From contig NC_039361.1 in NCBI RefSeq assembly GCF_003573695.1, positions 93,806,643 to 93,870,642 of the forward strand: a stretch of DNA of 64,000 bases, read 5' to 3'. The notes under the pieces are model-generated. The model ran no database searches, was not told the DNA's origin, and was given only the letters and a program-made list of their open reading frames with translations. This document shows positions 25,801 to 37,794 of this stretch, one piece after another. The translations under genes were made by a program, and so were the position numbers. This stretch comes from Papaver somniferum. Taxonomy: Eukaryota > Streptophyta > Magnoliopsida > Ranunculales > Papaveraceae. Position 1 is the first letter of the stretch. Every line of letters begins with the position of its first letter.

Positions 25801-27540
25801 CTTTAACATAAAAAGTTTGAAAAATGTATTGTAATCACAATTAATATGTTCTAAGCCATTACGTCCAGTAAAAATTGCATTTCTGTGTATGTTGATTCAA
25901 GAAAATATGAAGGAAGTCAAATTTCACAATATAAGAAGGATGAAAGATCAGCCAGAACTAATCCAAATTCAAACAAATTTCATCTATTTGAATCAAATCG
26001 AAAGACAAAGCCAAGACAAAAATAAAGAGTTCATAAAAATGTTGAATTTTTTATACGTCAACTCAAAAAAGTCTACACTCTTCGTTATAAGTCGGAAGTT
26101 GATTTCTGAGACTAAATTGTAAACTAGATAAACTCATCTTTAACAAAAAAAAGTGTGAAATATGTATTGTAATCACAATTAATATGTTCTAAGGCAGTAC
26201 GTCTAGTAAAAATTGCATTTCTATGTACGTTGATTCAAGAATATATGAAGGAAGTCAAATTTCACTATAGAAGAAGGACGAAAGACCAAGCGGAACTAAT
26301 CCAAATCCTAACAAATTTCATCTATCTTGAATCAAATAGAAATACAAAGCCAACATAAAAAGAAAGTATTCATAAAAATGTTGAATTTTATATACCTTAA
26401 CATAAAAAGTCTACACACTTGGTTATAAGTCGGAAATTGATTTCTGAGACTAAATTGTAAACTAGATAAACTCATCTTTAATAGAAAAAGTTTGAAAAAT
26501 ATATTGTAATTACAATTAATATGTTCTAAGGCAATACGTCTAGTAAATATTGCATTTCTATGGTACGTTGATTCAAGGAAATATGAAGGAAGTCAAATTT
26601 CACAATAGAAGAAGGATGAAAGTCCAAGAAGAACTAATCCAAATCCTATCAAATTTCATCTATCTTGAATCAAATAGAAAGACAAATCCAACACAAAAAT
26701 AAAGTGTTCATAAAAATGTTGAAAATTTTATATATGTTAATTCAAAAAGTCTACACACTTCGTTATACGTATGAAATTGATTTCTGAGACTAAATTGTAA
26801 ACTAGATAAACTCATCTTTAATAGAAAAAGTTGAAAAATGTATTGTAATCACAAATAATATTTTCTAAGGCATTACATCTAGTAAAAATTGCATTTCTAT
26901 GTACGTTGATTCAAGAAAATATGAAGGAAGTCAAATTTCACAATAGAAGAAGGATGAAAGACCATCCAAAACTAATCCAAATTCTAAGAAATTTCATCTA
27001 GTTGAATCAAATTGAAACACAAAGCCAATACAAAAATAAAGAGTTCATAAAAATGTTAGATTTTTTATACGTTAACTCAAAAAAGTCTACACACTTTGTT
27101 ATAAGTCGGAAATTGATTTCTGAGACTAAATTGTAAGCTAGATAAACTCAACTTTAACAGAAATTTTTTGAAAAATGTATTGTAATCACAATTAATATGT
27201 TCTAAGGCAGTAAGTCTAGTAAAAATTGCATTTCTATGTACGTTGATTCAAGAAAATATGAAGGAAGTCAAATTTCACAATAGAAGAAGGATGAAAGACC
27301 AAGAAGAACTAATCCAAATCCTAACAAATTTCATCTATCTTGAATCAAATAGAAAGACAAAGCCAACACAAAAAGAAAGAGTTCATAAAAATGTTGAATA
27401 TTATGTACGTTAACTCAAAAAAGTCTACACATTTCGTTATAAGTCGGAAATTGATTTCTGAGACTAAATTGTAAACTAGATAAACTCATCTTTAACAGAA
27501 AAGTTTGAAAAATGTATTGTAATTACAATTAATATGTTCT

Positions 27541-27550
27541 AAGGAAATAC
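27541..27550. repeat. Target-site duplication of LINE H (left copy)
   Basis: AAGGAAATAC here and AAGGCAATAC at 33280-33289 flank H, with one mismatch in 10 bp. As the target is satellite DNA the match alone is weak, but both element ends are precise. Confidence 0.6.
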
Positions 27551-27619
27551 TTTTTTTTTGATAAATCAAAATTTTTATTAATAGATAACAAAATTTACAA
27601 AGTAGAATTTACAAGAAAA

Positions 27620-27636
27620 GAGGTCACAGAAACCCC
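27620..27636 (-). other. 3'-UTR hairpin of LINE H
   Basis: Minus strand GGGGTT, loop TCTGT, GACCTC: six pairs with a T-G wobble at the loop-closing pair. It begins 14 nt after the ORF2 stop codon, as in the other members. Confidence 0.6.
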
Positions 27637-27649
27637 AAAAACTTGTAAA

Positions 27650-30600
27650 CTACTTGAAACGATAATATGAAACATTTGGATATTCAACTGAATTTAAAAA
27701 AGGTGGTCTTCCATCATAATGCACTCCCACTTCATTAGCAAGTAGACAGCCACGCTTAGCCATTTTATCCGCTGCAAAATTCGCCTCCCTAAAAGTGTGA
27801 ATGAACCTTATAGACGCATAATGTCTACACATTGCCATCCATCTGCTCATTGAAAACCAAGGGATAAAAGAAATTTTAAAAGCTTCTACCACACCAAAAG
27901 AATCTGATCGTACACAAATACGCTCAAAAACCCATTGCATAGCCCACTCCAAACCAACAATAATTCCATAAAGTTCAGCCAAATAATTTGAGGTAACTCC
28001 AAGGACGATACTTATAGCTCCAAGAACTGAACAATTAGCGTCTCTAGCCACCACTCCCGCTCCTGAAATGTCTGGATTACCTCGTGTTGCGCCATCACAA
28101 CGGATCTGGAGCTCATTATCATCTGGAGGCTGCCAAAAAACTTCCGCCGATTGCTGATGTTTGACACTCCTATGGACCACTCGAAAATAATCAAGAAGCA
28201 AAACATCTTCAGCACAATTTCGTATATATCCCCAAAGCCGGACTGAATAGTCTTGAATCTGCTTCACCACCCTCTTGATAAATAAACTCCAGCTTGGTTG
28301 TTGAAGTTGAAAGACTGCCCTATTACGTGCTTCCCATAGCTCAGACCTGATGACAAGATTGGCAAGCCTCCACAGGTCACGAATCATGGTACTTCTTCCT
28401 TGAGCTTCTTTACAAGACACCACAAGATTATCATTAGGCGTTAAATTAAAAATATTTGTTATCCAGTTCCAAGCACGGCCAACAAAGCTGCAATGGAAAA
28501 GGATATGGTCTAGAGATTCTTCCGCAACTCCACATAAGCTACAACGACTTGCAAGATGAATTTTAAATCTAGATTAGATTATATCATACGGTGCACAAGC
28601 ACTAGGGATACTTCCTTCCTCCATAAAATAGAAGCGCCATCGAACTTGGGATACTTCTGACAGATTAATTCTTTCGCAGAACTAACAGTGAAAGCACCTT
28701 TGTAATCTGGCATCCAGATGCATACATCTTCACCAACCATGGGTGTAGGAAAAAGGTTAACGTCTAGACCTACAGTTGCCTTACGGTCTAAATGTTCCAC
28801 AGGGATATTCCACTTCCCATCAACCAAAACAGTACTAACCAGCACATTTCTATCCAGTGTATAGTCATTAAGGATTGCAGCGATACTCGTATTTAAAAAC
28901 CAAGCATCATAATAAAGAGAAGTATCTCTACCATCACCCAGCAAAACTTTAGTGTTAGATTCCACTATCTTGTACACTCTTCAAATACCGAGAAGAATAG
29001 AAGACTTCAAACCATTTACCTTGATAGCCCATTTTTCTTCGAAGAACGAATTTTCCACCAAAGTTTCATAAGCATGGCATCATTCATTGTAGACATACGA
29101 GTTAATCCCAAACCCCTTCCTCAAAAGGGCAACAGACTTTATCATAAGCAACAACCACAGCACGGCTAACATTAGAATCTCCCGACCAAATAAAATTCCT
29201 AATTGCTCTTTCACACTGTAAAATGAATTTACGTGGCCATTTATATATAGCCATATTGTGAATAGAGTAACTAGAAAGAACAGACTTGACAAGCACCAAA
29301 CGATCATGGAAGGATAACAAAAAACCTTTCCAACCAGCAAGTTGCGATTTGATCTTCTCCACTACACCCGAAATGTGATGATATCGAACAATACCCGGCA
29401 TAATTTGAACTCCCAAATAATGATCAGGTAAAGTGGCTACAGTCATACCCCAAATGGTTAGCAAGATAATTCAGTTCTAGTTAAAGAACCGCCCCCATAA
29501 TAAATCTTGCTCTTCTGTCTACAAACAGTTTGACTAGAAGCTCTTTGATACTTACCCAACAAATCCACCAGATTGTTGAGGCTCTTAAGGTTTCCTTTAC
29601 AGAAAATCCTAATGTCATCAACAAAAAAGAGATGAGTAGGAGAAATACCACCTCTAGTTACCATATGAGACATCTTTTTCTCATGAAAAAGTTTAGTAAT
29701 ATTTCTGCTAAGAACATCTTCAATCAAGACAAAAATCAAAGGAGAAAGAGGATCTCCTTGACGCAATCCTCTATTAATTTTGAAATAGCCCTCCGGACTG
29801 CCATTCAAAAGAATAGAGATTCTAGCAGAATTCAAAATATTAAGAATCCAAGAGCACCAATGTTCATAGAAATCATATCTCCGAAAAACTTCCAACACAA
29901 AAGACCAACTCACCTTGTCAAATGTCTGGGAAATATCAAGCTTAAGACCAGTGTTGCCATCCTTGCGCTTGATGTGGAGTTCATTAACCATTTCAGAAGC
30001 CAAACTGATGTTTTTCATGGATATTCCGACCCTTCATAAAGGCTATCTGTTCTTCAGAAACAAGGTTATCCAAAACACTACCAACTCTAGTATCAAGGAT
30101 CTTAGTAAAAACTTAAAAGAAAAAATTACTAAGACCAATAGGTCGAAAATTACGAAGAGTATTTGCACCTCTTACCTTTGGAAGCAAGATGATAAGACTT
30201 GAATTCACCCCATTTGGAATCTGACCAGTATTCCAACAAAAAATAATTGCCTTAATCAAATATTCATTAATAATATCCCAACAATGACGATAGAAACAAC
30301 CAGAAAAGCCATCCGGCCCTGGAGCACTATCAGCTCCAACATCAAAAACTGCTTGTTTAATTTCGTCAAGAGTAGGAATTCTGTCCGTAACAAGACTTTC
30401 TTCCTCTGAGATACCAACATGGTCATAATCAAATAAACTAGCATCCAAATGAGACTCATGGCCATTAAATTCGTCCTCATAGAACTGCACCACATGGTCA
30501 CGCAACTGATCATAGTCTAAAATAGTATGGCCATCACTATCTGTTAATTCTGAAATAGTATTAGAACTCCGAATGCGAATACTATTATGGAAGAAAGTAG

Positions 30601-31666
30601 TGTTGCTTGAACCCTCCACAAGCCACTGATTTCTTGCCTTTTGCTTAAGCATAGAGTTATGTTGAAGCTGAGTCTCACTAAGCCTAGCCATAGCATCCTT
30701 CATAAGATTAAGTTTGGAAACATCATTAGGATCTTCATCCGAGCAAAGAGCCGCATATGCAAACCTCAGCTGGTCTTGCTTCAACCTAGAATGAATATTA
30801 CCAAAAACCGTAAGATTCCATTCCTTAATCACCCCCTTTAGCCTCTTGAATTTATAAGTAAATATGAAGTCAAGAGAACCATGAACTGGCATATTCCAAC
30901 TGTCACTCACCATACGAAGAAATCAGTGTGTAAAAAACACATTTTTTGAATGCGAAAAAGGAGCTCTTTTAGGTCTCGGAACAGCAAAAGGAAACCCCAA
31001 AAGAGTAGAATGGTCGGAAACTTATCTAGGAAGAGCTTTACACCGCCAATTCTCAAATTTCGCTAACCAAGCAGCATTGATAACAACACGATCCAACTTA
31101 CTAATGATTCTGTGAGAACCCGGCTGACCATTAGTCTAAGTAAATTTAGTACCCAAGAAATCTGCTTCGAAAAAATTATTATCATTCATCCAATCAGAAA
31201 ATTCATTAATTACTGAAGTCCTAGGCTCAAGACCACCCTTTTTCTCATCAAGTCGAAGGATACAATTGAAATCTCCCATGACAAGCCACGAGATCGACGT
31301 ATCATGGCTATTAAGCTGCTGCCAAAGCCTTCGCCTAGTAACCTGAACATAACTAGCATGAACAAACGAGATATGAACTCCATCAACCTCAACTATTATG
31401 GCCTGTTTGCTCCTATTTATAACCGAGGGAACAATACCATTTAAGTAGCAAATCCACATATTAGCAATACTAGAAGCAGTCGCATTATGAATAACATGTG
31501 GATAAAAACGTTCCAACTGAAGTCTATTACCAAAACCAACCGAGCAATGAACTTTTGGTTCCGCAAGACAAAAAATATCCGGCTTGAACTCCCTAATTAA
31601 CTCTTTAAGTTTACATTGATCTGCATCACGAGCAACTTCATTTATGTTCCAAAAGAGAACCCGCAT
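27650..31666 (-). pseudogene. LINE H ORF2: endonuclease, reverse transcriptase, zf-RVT, RNase H (broken)
   Basis: Start at 31666 (MRVLFWNIN), two bases after the ORF1 stop. The endonuclease (31666 to about 30950) shows WNIN, CLAEPKV, MGDFNCIL and VSDHS, the catalytic positions of the EEP nuclease fold. The RT runs about 30400-29100, with [33 protein letters not shown] and an active site reading FVDD instead of FADD. The zinc knuckle CSLCG...HILFHC lies at about 28530-28470. RNase H (28130-27650) keeps CDGA, AELYGI, RSDS and FAADKMAK. Lesions include TGG to TAG at 31136-31138, a stop near 31025, a stop after SNFFF at 30113 and frameshifts near 29460, 29100 and 28980. No active enzyme is expected. 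Confidence 0.88.
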
Positions 31667-31668
31667 AA

Positions 31669-33173
31669 TTAAACTTTGGGGGTTTGAGTTTTAGATAGCT
31701 TTACTTGATGAGAAGTATTTGAGGAGGATTTTCGTCTTGGTGAAGAACCTTTTCGAGCACGAACTCCCAATTCAGATTCTTCCGAGTCCGACATGGAATC
31801 ATTATCTCTCAAAGCATCAATTTTTGCTTGAATAGCTAACAATTGCTGATGCTTAACACGTTTAGCTACTTCATCAACATTATTAATCTCCAAAAGAGGG
31901 TTATTCAAGGTCTCACCAACTAATCCCAGAATATTGAATTTGTTATGAGAGATATATTCCGAACTTTCTTCAAGAGCATCACACACCGGTGTAGACAAAG
32001 ATAAAAAAGGAATCCTACCAGGATTAGGAAGTCTAGTTCTTGCCAATTCAATATTCCCAACTGGCTTAGTATTTAAGGAAACATTACTCAACGACTTTGC
32101 CCTGTTAACTAAAACTGAATGCGCAAGATTAGCTTGTTTGGATCTCTCAAACTCAGTTGTATCCCTGCGCAAAACAGCTTCGGAATTCACGAGTTCATCT
32201 TGTAACTGTTGTTCCAACTCAACAGTGTCTTCAATGCTCACAGTAGCAGGCTGTACGTTGTTATCAACTGTTCCCTTTCGATTTTTTTACCATTCTTCTT
32301 TTGACCTGCAACTTGACATGCTGTATTAGTGTCACCCTGGTGGATAACTAGAGCATTAGATTGCTGCGACGTACTGGCAGTAGCGGGTGGCGTATTAACT
32401 GCAGTAACATGCTTCTTTCTGCACTCTGAGTCTAGGTGACCAACTATTTTGCACTTGGAACAGTATTTCGTCCTTTTCAAGATTTCAAATGGTTGCAAAA
32501 AATTGCGCCCACCAGCTTAAACCTAAACATAATCTGTATTAAGCTTTGCAAAATCAATATCGATCAGGACTGAGGCGTAATGCCCATACTCATGGTTTAG
32601 GGTTCGCTTATCAACCACAATAGGAGTTCCAAGAGATTTTCCCAAAGCTAACAGCGTCTTCTCCACCCACATTTCAACCGGAAGACCTGGAAACTTGACC
32701 CAGACGGTAGAGTGAGAGGTACATTGTTTATCAGCATCGAACCCTGGATACCATTCGATCAGACGTAAAGGTTGCTTGTTCACAATCCATGAATCCTTGT
32801 TACCCTGACGATAAACTTTTTCTTTGTCTTCTTGTGTTAACAACTTGATGATGAAGAATCCCCGGTTCATGGGGATGAACTGCACCTTAGCCTCTCCAAG
32901 CTTCCATTGTTGTTCCAAGTTAATCTTAACATCATTGAGTTTGATACCCTTGAGATCCAGCCTCCCAATGAGACTGAAGCACCATATTTGACAGCCCTCT
33001 TCATAATAATCTTGCGGAATAACCACAGCTGGTTTTCCATCTTTGATAGTAGGGTTTGGTAGAGTAGTAATTTCGATAGCAGTAGAAACATGGTTTTTTT
33101 TTTTGTTTTTTCCCATAACAAGTTCAGCAAACGTTAGCTTTTGATGACTAGACTCACCAAAGAGATGATCCAA
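31669..33173 (-). pseudogene. LINE H ORF1: DUF4283-like RNA-binding protein with CCHC knuckle (broken)
   Basis: Start at 33173 (MDHLFGESSHQ). The DUF4283-like region (33100-32530) has LPNPTIKDGKPAVVIP, PMNRGFFIIKL, WVKFPGLPVEMWVEKTLLAL and GTPIVVDKRTLNHEYGHYA. A break near 32520 shifts the frame, and the knuckle YCSKCKIVGHLDSEC (CX2CX4HX4C) continues in 32498-32238. The C-terminal part (32241-31669) is charged, with a possible coiled coil (LEQQLQDELVNSEAVLRR) and an SDSEESELGVRARK motif shared with LINE G. It lacks the FRQEYFKE module of the ORF1-only elements. The presumed role is RNA chaperone or RNP protein. It is inactive as it stands. Confidence 0.82.
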
Positions 33174-33218
33174 GATGAAGCGCGGAAAAATGTTTTTGAA
33201 AAAAATAATGAAAACCCT

Positions 33219-33231
33219 AAAATCGCCAGAG
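33219..33231 (-). promoter_or_regulatory. Conserved 5' motif CTCTGGCGATTTT of LINE H
   Basis: On the minus strand the motif lies about 50 nt from the element start, after a TTCTCTCTCC run. The same or nearly the same motif sits at the 5' end of E, D, G, C and I. A promoter or 5'-UTR role is inferred. Confidence 0.4.
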
Positions 33232-33279
33232 AAAAGTTAGGAGAGAGAAAAAATTTGCTTGCTTGGTCTTTTGTTTTCC

Positions 33280-33588
33280 AAGGCAATACGTCCAGTAAAA
33301 ATTGCATTTCTATGTACGTTGATTCAAGAAAATATAAAGGAAATCATATTTCACAATAGAAGAAGGATGAAAGACCAAGCAGAACTAATCCAAATCCTAA
33401 CAAATTTCATCAATCTTGAATCAAATAGAAACACAAAGCTAACACAAAAAGAAAGAGTTCATAAAAATGTTGAATTTTATATAAGTTAACTCAAAAATCT
33501 CTACACACTTTGTTATAAGTCGGAAATTGATTTCTGAGACTAAATTGTAAACTAGATAAACTCACCTTTAACAGAAAAAGTTTGAAAA
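33280..33588. repeat. Satellite block 3 (about one monomer)
   Basis: Less than one 338-bp monomer separates LINE H from LINE J. It has the GCAATACGTCCAGT, TACGTTGATTCAAG and ACTAGATAAACTCACC anchors in register, and ends in the target-site copy of J. Confidence 0.9.
33574..33588. repeat. Target-site duplication of LINE J (left copy)
   Basis: GAAAAAGTTTGAAAA is repeated at 40038-40052, directly after the J poly(A) tail. Confidence 0.8.
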
Positions 33589-33614
33589 CAAGGTCCTTGT
33601 TCGTTCAGACTCGG

Positions 33615-33628
33615 TTGGTGCTATTACA
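33615..33628. repeat. Target-site duplication of LINE I (left copy)
   Basis: TTGGTGCTATTACA recurs at 39695-39708. Removing I and one copy restores the reading frame of the J RNase H exactly, which confirms the boundaries. Confidence 0.9.
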
Positions 33629-33697
33629 TATTTTTTTTGCTAAGTCAAAAAATTATATTGATAAAAAAGATATTTACAAGATAGAAATAGGAGAAAA

Positions 33698-33714
33698 GAG
33701 ATCAGAGTGACCCC
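33698..33714 (-). other. 3'-UTR hairpin of LINE I
   Basis: Minus strand GGGGTC, loop ACTCT, GATCTC: six pairs with two G-T wobbles, 16 nt after the ORF2 stop. Confidence 0.6.
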
Positions 33715-33729
33715 AAAAACTCCTAAAAC

Positions 33730-36700
33730 CTATTTAAAACGATAATAAATTACATTTGGAGATTCAATTGAACTTAAGAAAACTGGGCGACCTTCAAAGT
33801 GAAAACCAACCCCATCCTCTAATAAGCAACCACGTTTTTCCATTGCATCAGCTGCAAAGTTTGCCTCTCTAAAGGAATGTTCAAAACGAATTGAACCATA
33901 TAAACCTTTAACTCCATCCATCTTTGCCTAGCAAACCAAGGAACGTTATCTTCTTCCAAAGCCTTCAACACACTTGTAGAATCTGATCTAATAACAATGC
34001 AAGCATATCCCCACTGAACTGCCCACTCCATACCCACAATAATACCATACAATTCAGCCAAATAATTAGAAGTAACTCCCAAGCCAATACACATTGCACC
34101 AACCACTTCACAATTTGCATTCCTTGCAACAACACCAGCTCCCGCCACCCCTGGATTACCTCTTGAGGCACCATCCGTGCACAAAAGCAATTCATTATCA
34201 TTAGGAGGAAACCAAAAACACTCCTTAGGATCAGTAAACTTCACCTTTCTATGCCGAACTCGAAAAAACTCCAGAATTCTCAAGTCTTCCAAAGAATTAT
34301 GCATAAACTCTTCATCGAACTGAATATCTTGCATCAAATTAAAAACACGTTTTTGAAATAAAGACCAACAAGGTTCTTCTTTTCATACACTTTTTTGTTT
34401 CTAGTGAACCATAATTCTGAAACAACCAAATTCACTACCAACCACAAATCCTTAACAATACCACTATGATTTTTTGCCTCTGGTAAGAAGTAATAATATC
34501 ATAATGAGGTTTAATTTTGAAAATACCTTCAATCCACTCCCAAGCTTGACGCGCAAAATTACAGCTCCAAAGAATATGTTGGAGAGACTCCTCCTCAATC
34601 TGACACACACTACATTTAGATGCAAGTTGAATTTGAATCTGCTGCGTACCTTATCAAGAGTTGCACACGCACCACGAATAAACTTCCAGTTCTGAGCCGC
34701 CAATGAAGGATGCACCACCCTCTTCCATAACCCGCCTCCCTCAAAATAGGATATTTCTTCCTAATCAACTCCCTAGCTGCCTTGACAGAAAATTTACCTT
34801 GTAAATCAGGCATCCAAATACGCCTATCCACTCCCATATGAATTTTTGGTAATCTTGTTGCACCACACCAGCACTTAAAAGGAGCTGCAAATGAACTCCT
34901 TGAATCTGCCAATCACCTTGCACAATAATATCACAAACACGAGCTGATCTGTCTAAATCCGTGCGATTTAAAACACTAGCTAAGGTTGTATTTCCATACC
35001 AAATATCAAAGAATAAAGAAGTATCCCTACCGTCACCAATAAAACACTTCGTGTTATTCACCATCTCCTTATGAACCCAACGAAGACCAGGAAGAATAGA
35101 AGATTTCCCCCGCCATCTTAATACGACCATCCCTACAAGTGAATTTGGCTTCCAAAAACCGAGCCCACCTCTTACGAGAAGATTTTATAGACCACCACAA
35201 TTTCATCAGCAAAGCTTTATTCATAGTCCTTAGGCTAGTGATCCCAAGACCACCTTCCTTTAAAGGACTACAAATCTTATCAAAACCTACTACAAAAGCT
35301 CTAGAAAGATTAGAATCACCCGACCACAGAAAATTACGAATCACACGCTCACATTGAAGAGTGAATTTTACCGGCCATTTGTACACAGCCATGTTATGAA
35401 TGGAATAGCTCGAAAGAACATTCTTAACAAGCACAACCTATCTTGAAAAGATAACATCTTACCTTTCAGAACCGAAAGTTGATCCCTCAACTTATCAACA
35501 ACGTTGCTGATGTGACTATACTTTACCACTCCCGGCATCACCTTAACTCCCAAATACCTATCAGGAAAGTTAGAAATTGCCATACCCAAGAAGTGCAATG
35601 GTCTGGCGCCTACTCAAAGTCCCACCACCAAAGTAAATCTTGCTCTTCTCCCTACAAACCCTCTGACCTGAAGCTTGCTGGTAATTCTCCAAAAGTTTCA
35701 CCAATTCTTCACACTCTTCATATTTCCCTTGCAAAAAATCATAATATCATCAGCAAAAAATAAATGAGTTGGAGCAATACCCTTACGCTTACCATATAAG
35801 ACATATCCTTAGTCTGAAAGAGTTTAGTGATGTTGCGGCTAAGCACATCCTCAATCAAAACAAAAATAAGAGGAGAAAGAGGATCCCCCTGCCGTAAACC
35901 CCTATTAATCTTGAAGTAACCCTCCGGACTACCATTAAGAAGAATAGAAATACGCGCCGAATCCAGAATTTTCCAAATCCAAGAGCACCAATCTTCAGAA
36001 AAACCATACCTTCTAAAAACTTCAAGAACAAAAGACCAGCTCACAGTATCAAAAGCCTGAGAGATATCAAGCTTCAAACCCAAATTACCGTCCTTCCTTT
36101 TGATGTGCAATTCATTCACCATCTCAGAAGCTAAACTAATATTCTCATGGATATTCCTTCCCTTCATGAAAGCCACTTGCTCTTCAGACACCAACTTACC
36201 CAACACACCCAAGCCTCGTAGCCAAGATTTTAGTAAAAATCTTAAAAAGAAATTACTTAAACCAATCGGCCTAAAGTTCTTCAAACTAGCAGCTCCCCTA
36301 ACCTTTGCAAGCAAAAGAATAAGACTAGAATTAACCCCATTAGGAATGGTTTTAGAAGACCAGCAATAAGTAACCGCTAAAATCAGATCCCTATGAATAA
36401 TCTCCCAACAATGTCTATAAACAACCCCGAGAAACCATCGGACCAGGCGCACTATCAGCTCCCAAATCAAAAACCGCCTGTTTAATCTCATCACAAGTAG
36501 GAATAGCATCCAACATATGCGACTCTTCCACAGTAATAGAATCATGATCATAATCAAAAAGAGTTTCACTTACCTGACTATCCTCACCATTGAATTTAGC
36601 CTGATAATAAGAAACCACATGAGCACTAAGATGAACCGGATCAGTAATAGTACTCCCATCTTCAGCAACAAGCTCCGAGATTGTATTAGCACTTCTACGA

Positions 36701-37779
36701 ATTTTAATAGAGTTGTGAAAGAAAGAAGTGTTACTAGAACCCTCCAACAACCACTTATTTCTAGATTTTTGCTTTAACATTATATTGCTGCCTTTGAATA
36801 TCTTGAACCTCAACAAGAGCATTCATATATTAAGTTTAGAAACATCAAAAGGATCATCATCTGAATTTCTACTAGCTACCTCAAACTTACGAGTTGCTTG
36901 CTTTAATCTAGCATTGACATTGCCAAAAACAATTGATTCCATAACTTGATAGCCTCCTTCAACCGCTTCAATTTGAAAGGAAAGATAAAACCATGATTAC
37001 CATACACCGGCGCCATCCAAGATAACTCCACCATCTTCAAAAAATCCGGATGGAAAACCACATCTTCTGAATACGAAAAGGAGCACGTCTAGGCCAGGAT
37101 CACAAAAAGGAAAACCAATAAGAGTCGAATGGTCAGAAACTTCCCTAGGAAGAGCTTTACACCGCCAATTCGAAAACTTAGACAACCAAGGTTCATTAAT
37201 AATAGCACGATCCAACTTACTAATAATTCTACCAACACCAGCCTGACCATTGGTCCAAGTAAACTTAGACCCCAACGAATCAGCTTCAAACAAGTTATTA
37301 TCCTCCATCCAATCAGAAAACTCATTAATACAAGAGATACGAGTTACCCTACCCCCTTTTTTTCATCTTGACGAAGAACACAATTGAAATCCCCATAACC
37401 AACCAAGGAGTAGTTGCGTCAACGCAGCAAGTTGACTCCAAAGCCTCCTTCGAAAACTTGAATATAACTAGCATGAACAAAAGAGATAAAACCCCCTCAG
37501 TTTTAACCGTAATGGCCTCTAGACATATTAATCACCACCGGCTCCTCAATACAATCATCCCAAAGAATCCACAAATTACCCAAAGAACTAGAAGTAGAAT
37601 TATGAATTACCTTTTATTATAACCAGCCAAATTTAACCTTATCATACATTGTCAGTGCAACGAATCTTAGGCTCAGCAATACAAAGTACAACCGGCTTGA
37701 ACTCATGCACCAACTTACGTAACTTACTACCCGCTTCCACCTTCGCCACCCCATTAATATTCCAATAGAGAACTCTCAT
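33730..37779 (-). pseudogene. LINE I ORF2: endonuclease, RT, zf-RVT, RNase H (broken)
   Basis: Start at 37779 (MRVLYWNINGVA); its ATG lies within a TGATGAG context at the end of ORF1. Endonuclease landmarks are CIAEPKI near 37670, the second half FTWTNGQAGVGRIISKLDRAI and REVSDHSTLIG (37308-36997). RT landmarks are [27 protein letters not shown] and [15 protein letters not shown] (36300-35740); the catalytic FADD region has shifted frame. The thumb (35434-35069) and zf-RVT region (34912-34464) follow. RNase H (34337-33730) has CTDGASRGN, AELYGI, RSDS and FAADAMEK, with a frameshift near 33900. There are at least eight frame breaks. The enzyme is dead, but domain order and length are those of an autonomous LINE. 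Confidence 0.87.
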
Positions 37780-37794
37780 CAGGAAACACTCTTC

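Larger units (their letters stand above)
8026..27550. repeat. Satellite array block 2 (about 57 monomers of about 338 bp, two N gaps)
   Basis: The main array, head to tail and all in one orientation. It mixes the two monomer subtypes: GCAATACGTCTAGT with ATATGAAGG, and GTAATACCTCTAAT with ATATCAAGG. It holds a higher-order repeat (18144-22846), a duplicated block (8884-10745 and 14861-16128) and a stretch with deletion-type variants only (11440-14860). Monomers from about 25100 to 27540, next to LINE H, are the most divergent, as expected at an array edge. I see no gene; the short frames inside are in-register reads of the satellite. Confidence 0.95.
27551..33279 (-). mobile_element. LINE H: full-length, degenerate L1-type retrotransposon
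   Basis: A 5.73-kb minus-strand insertion in satellite. Order on the minus strand: pyrimidine-rich 5' end, CTCTGGCGATTTT motif (33219-33231), ORF1 (33173-31669), ORF2 (31666-27650), 3' UTR with hairpin, GATTTATC and a 9-A tail. All domains of an autonomous plant LINE are present, but both ORFs carry several stops and frameshifts. Confidence 0.92.

Noticed and set aside
397..27550. CRISPR-like array, because of regular repeats
   Set aside because: The whole 338-bp unit repeats with no unique spacers; it is a eukaryotic satellite.
29530..30039. Plus-strand 169-codon frame
   Set aside because: Antisense of the H reverse transcriptase (it reads through the [10 protein letters not shown] region in reverse).
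33141..33359. Plus-strand 72-codon frame linking LINE H 5' UTR and satellite
   Set aside because: Spans the insertion edge of H with no homology; chance frame.
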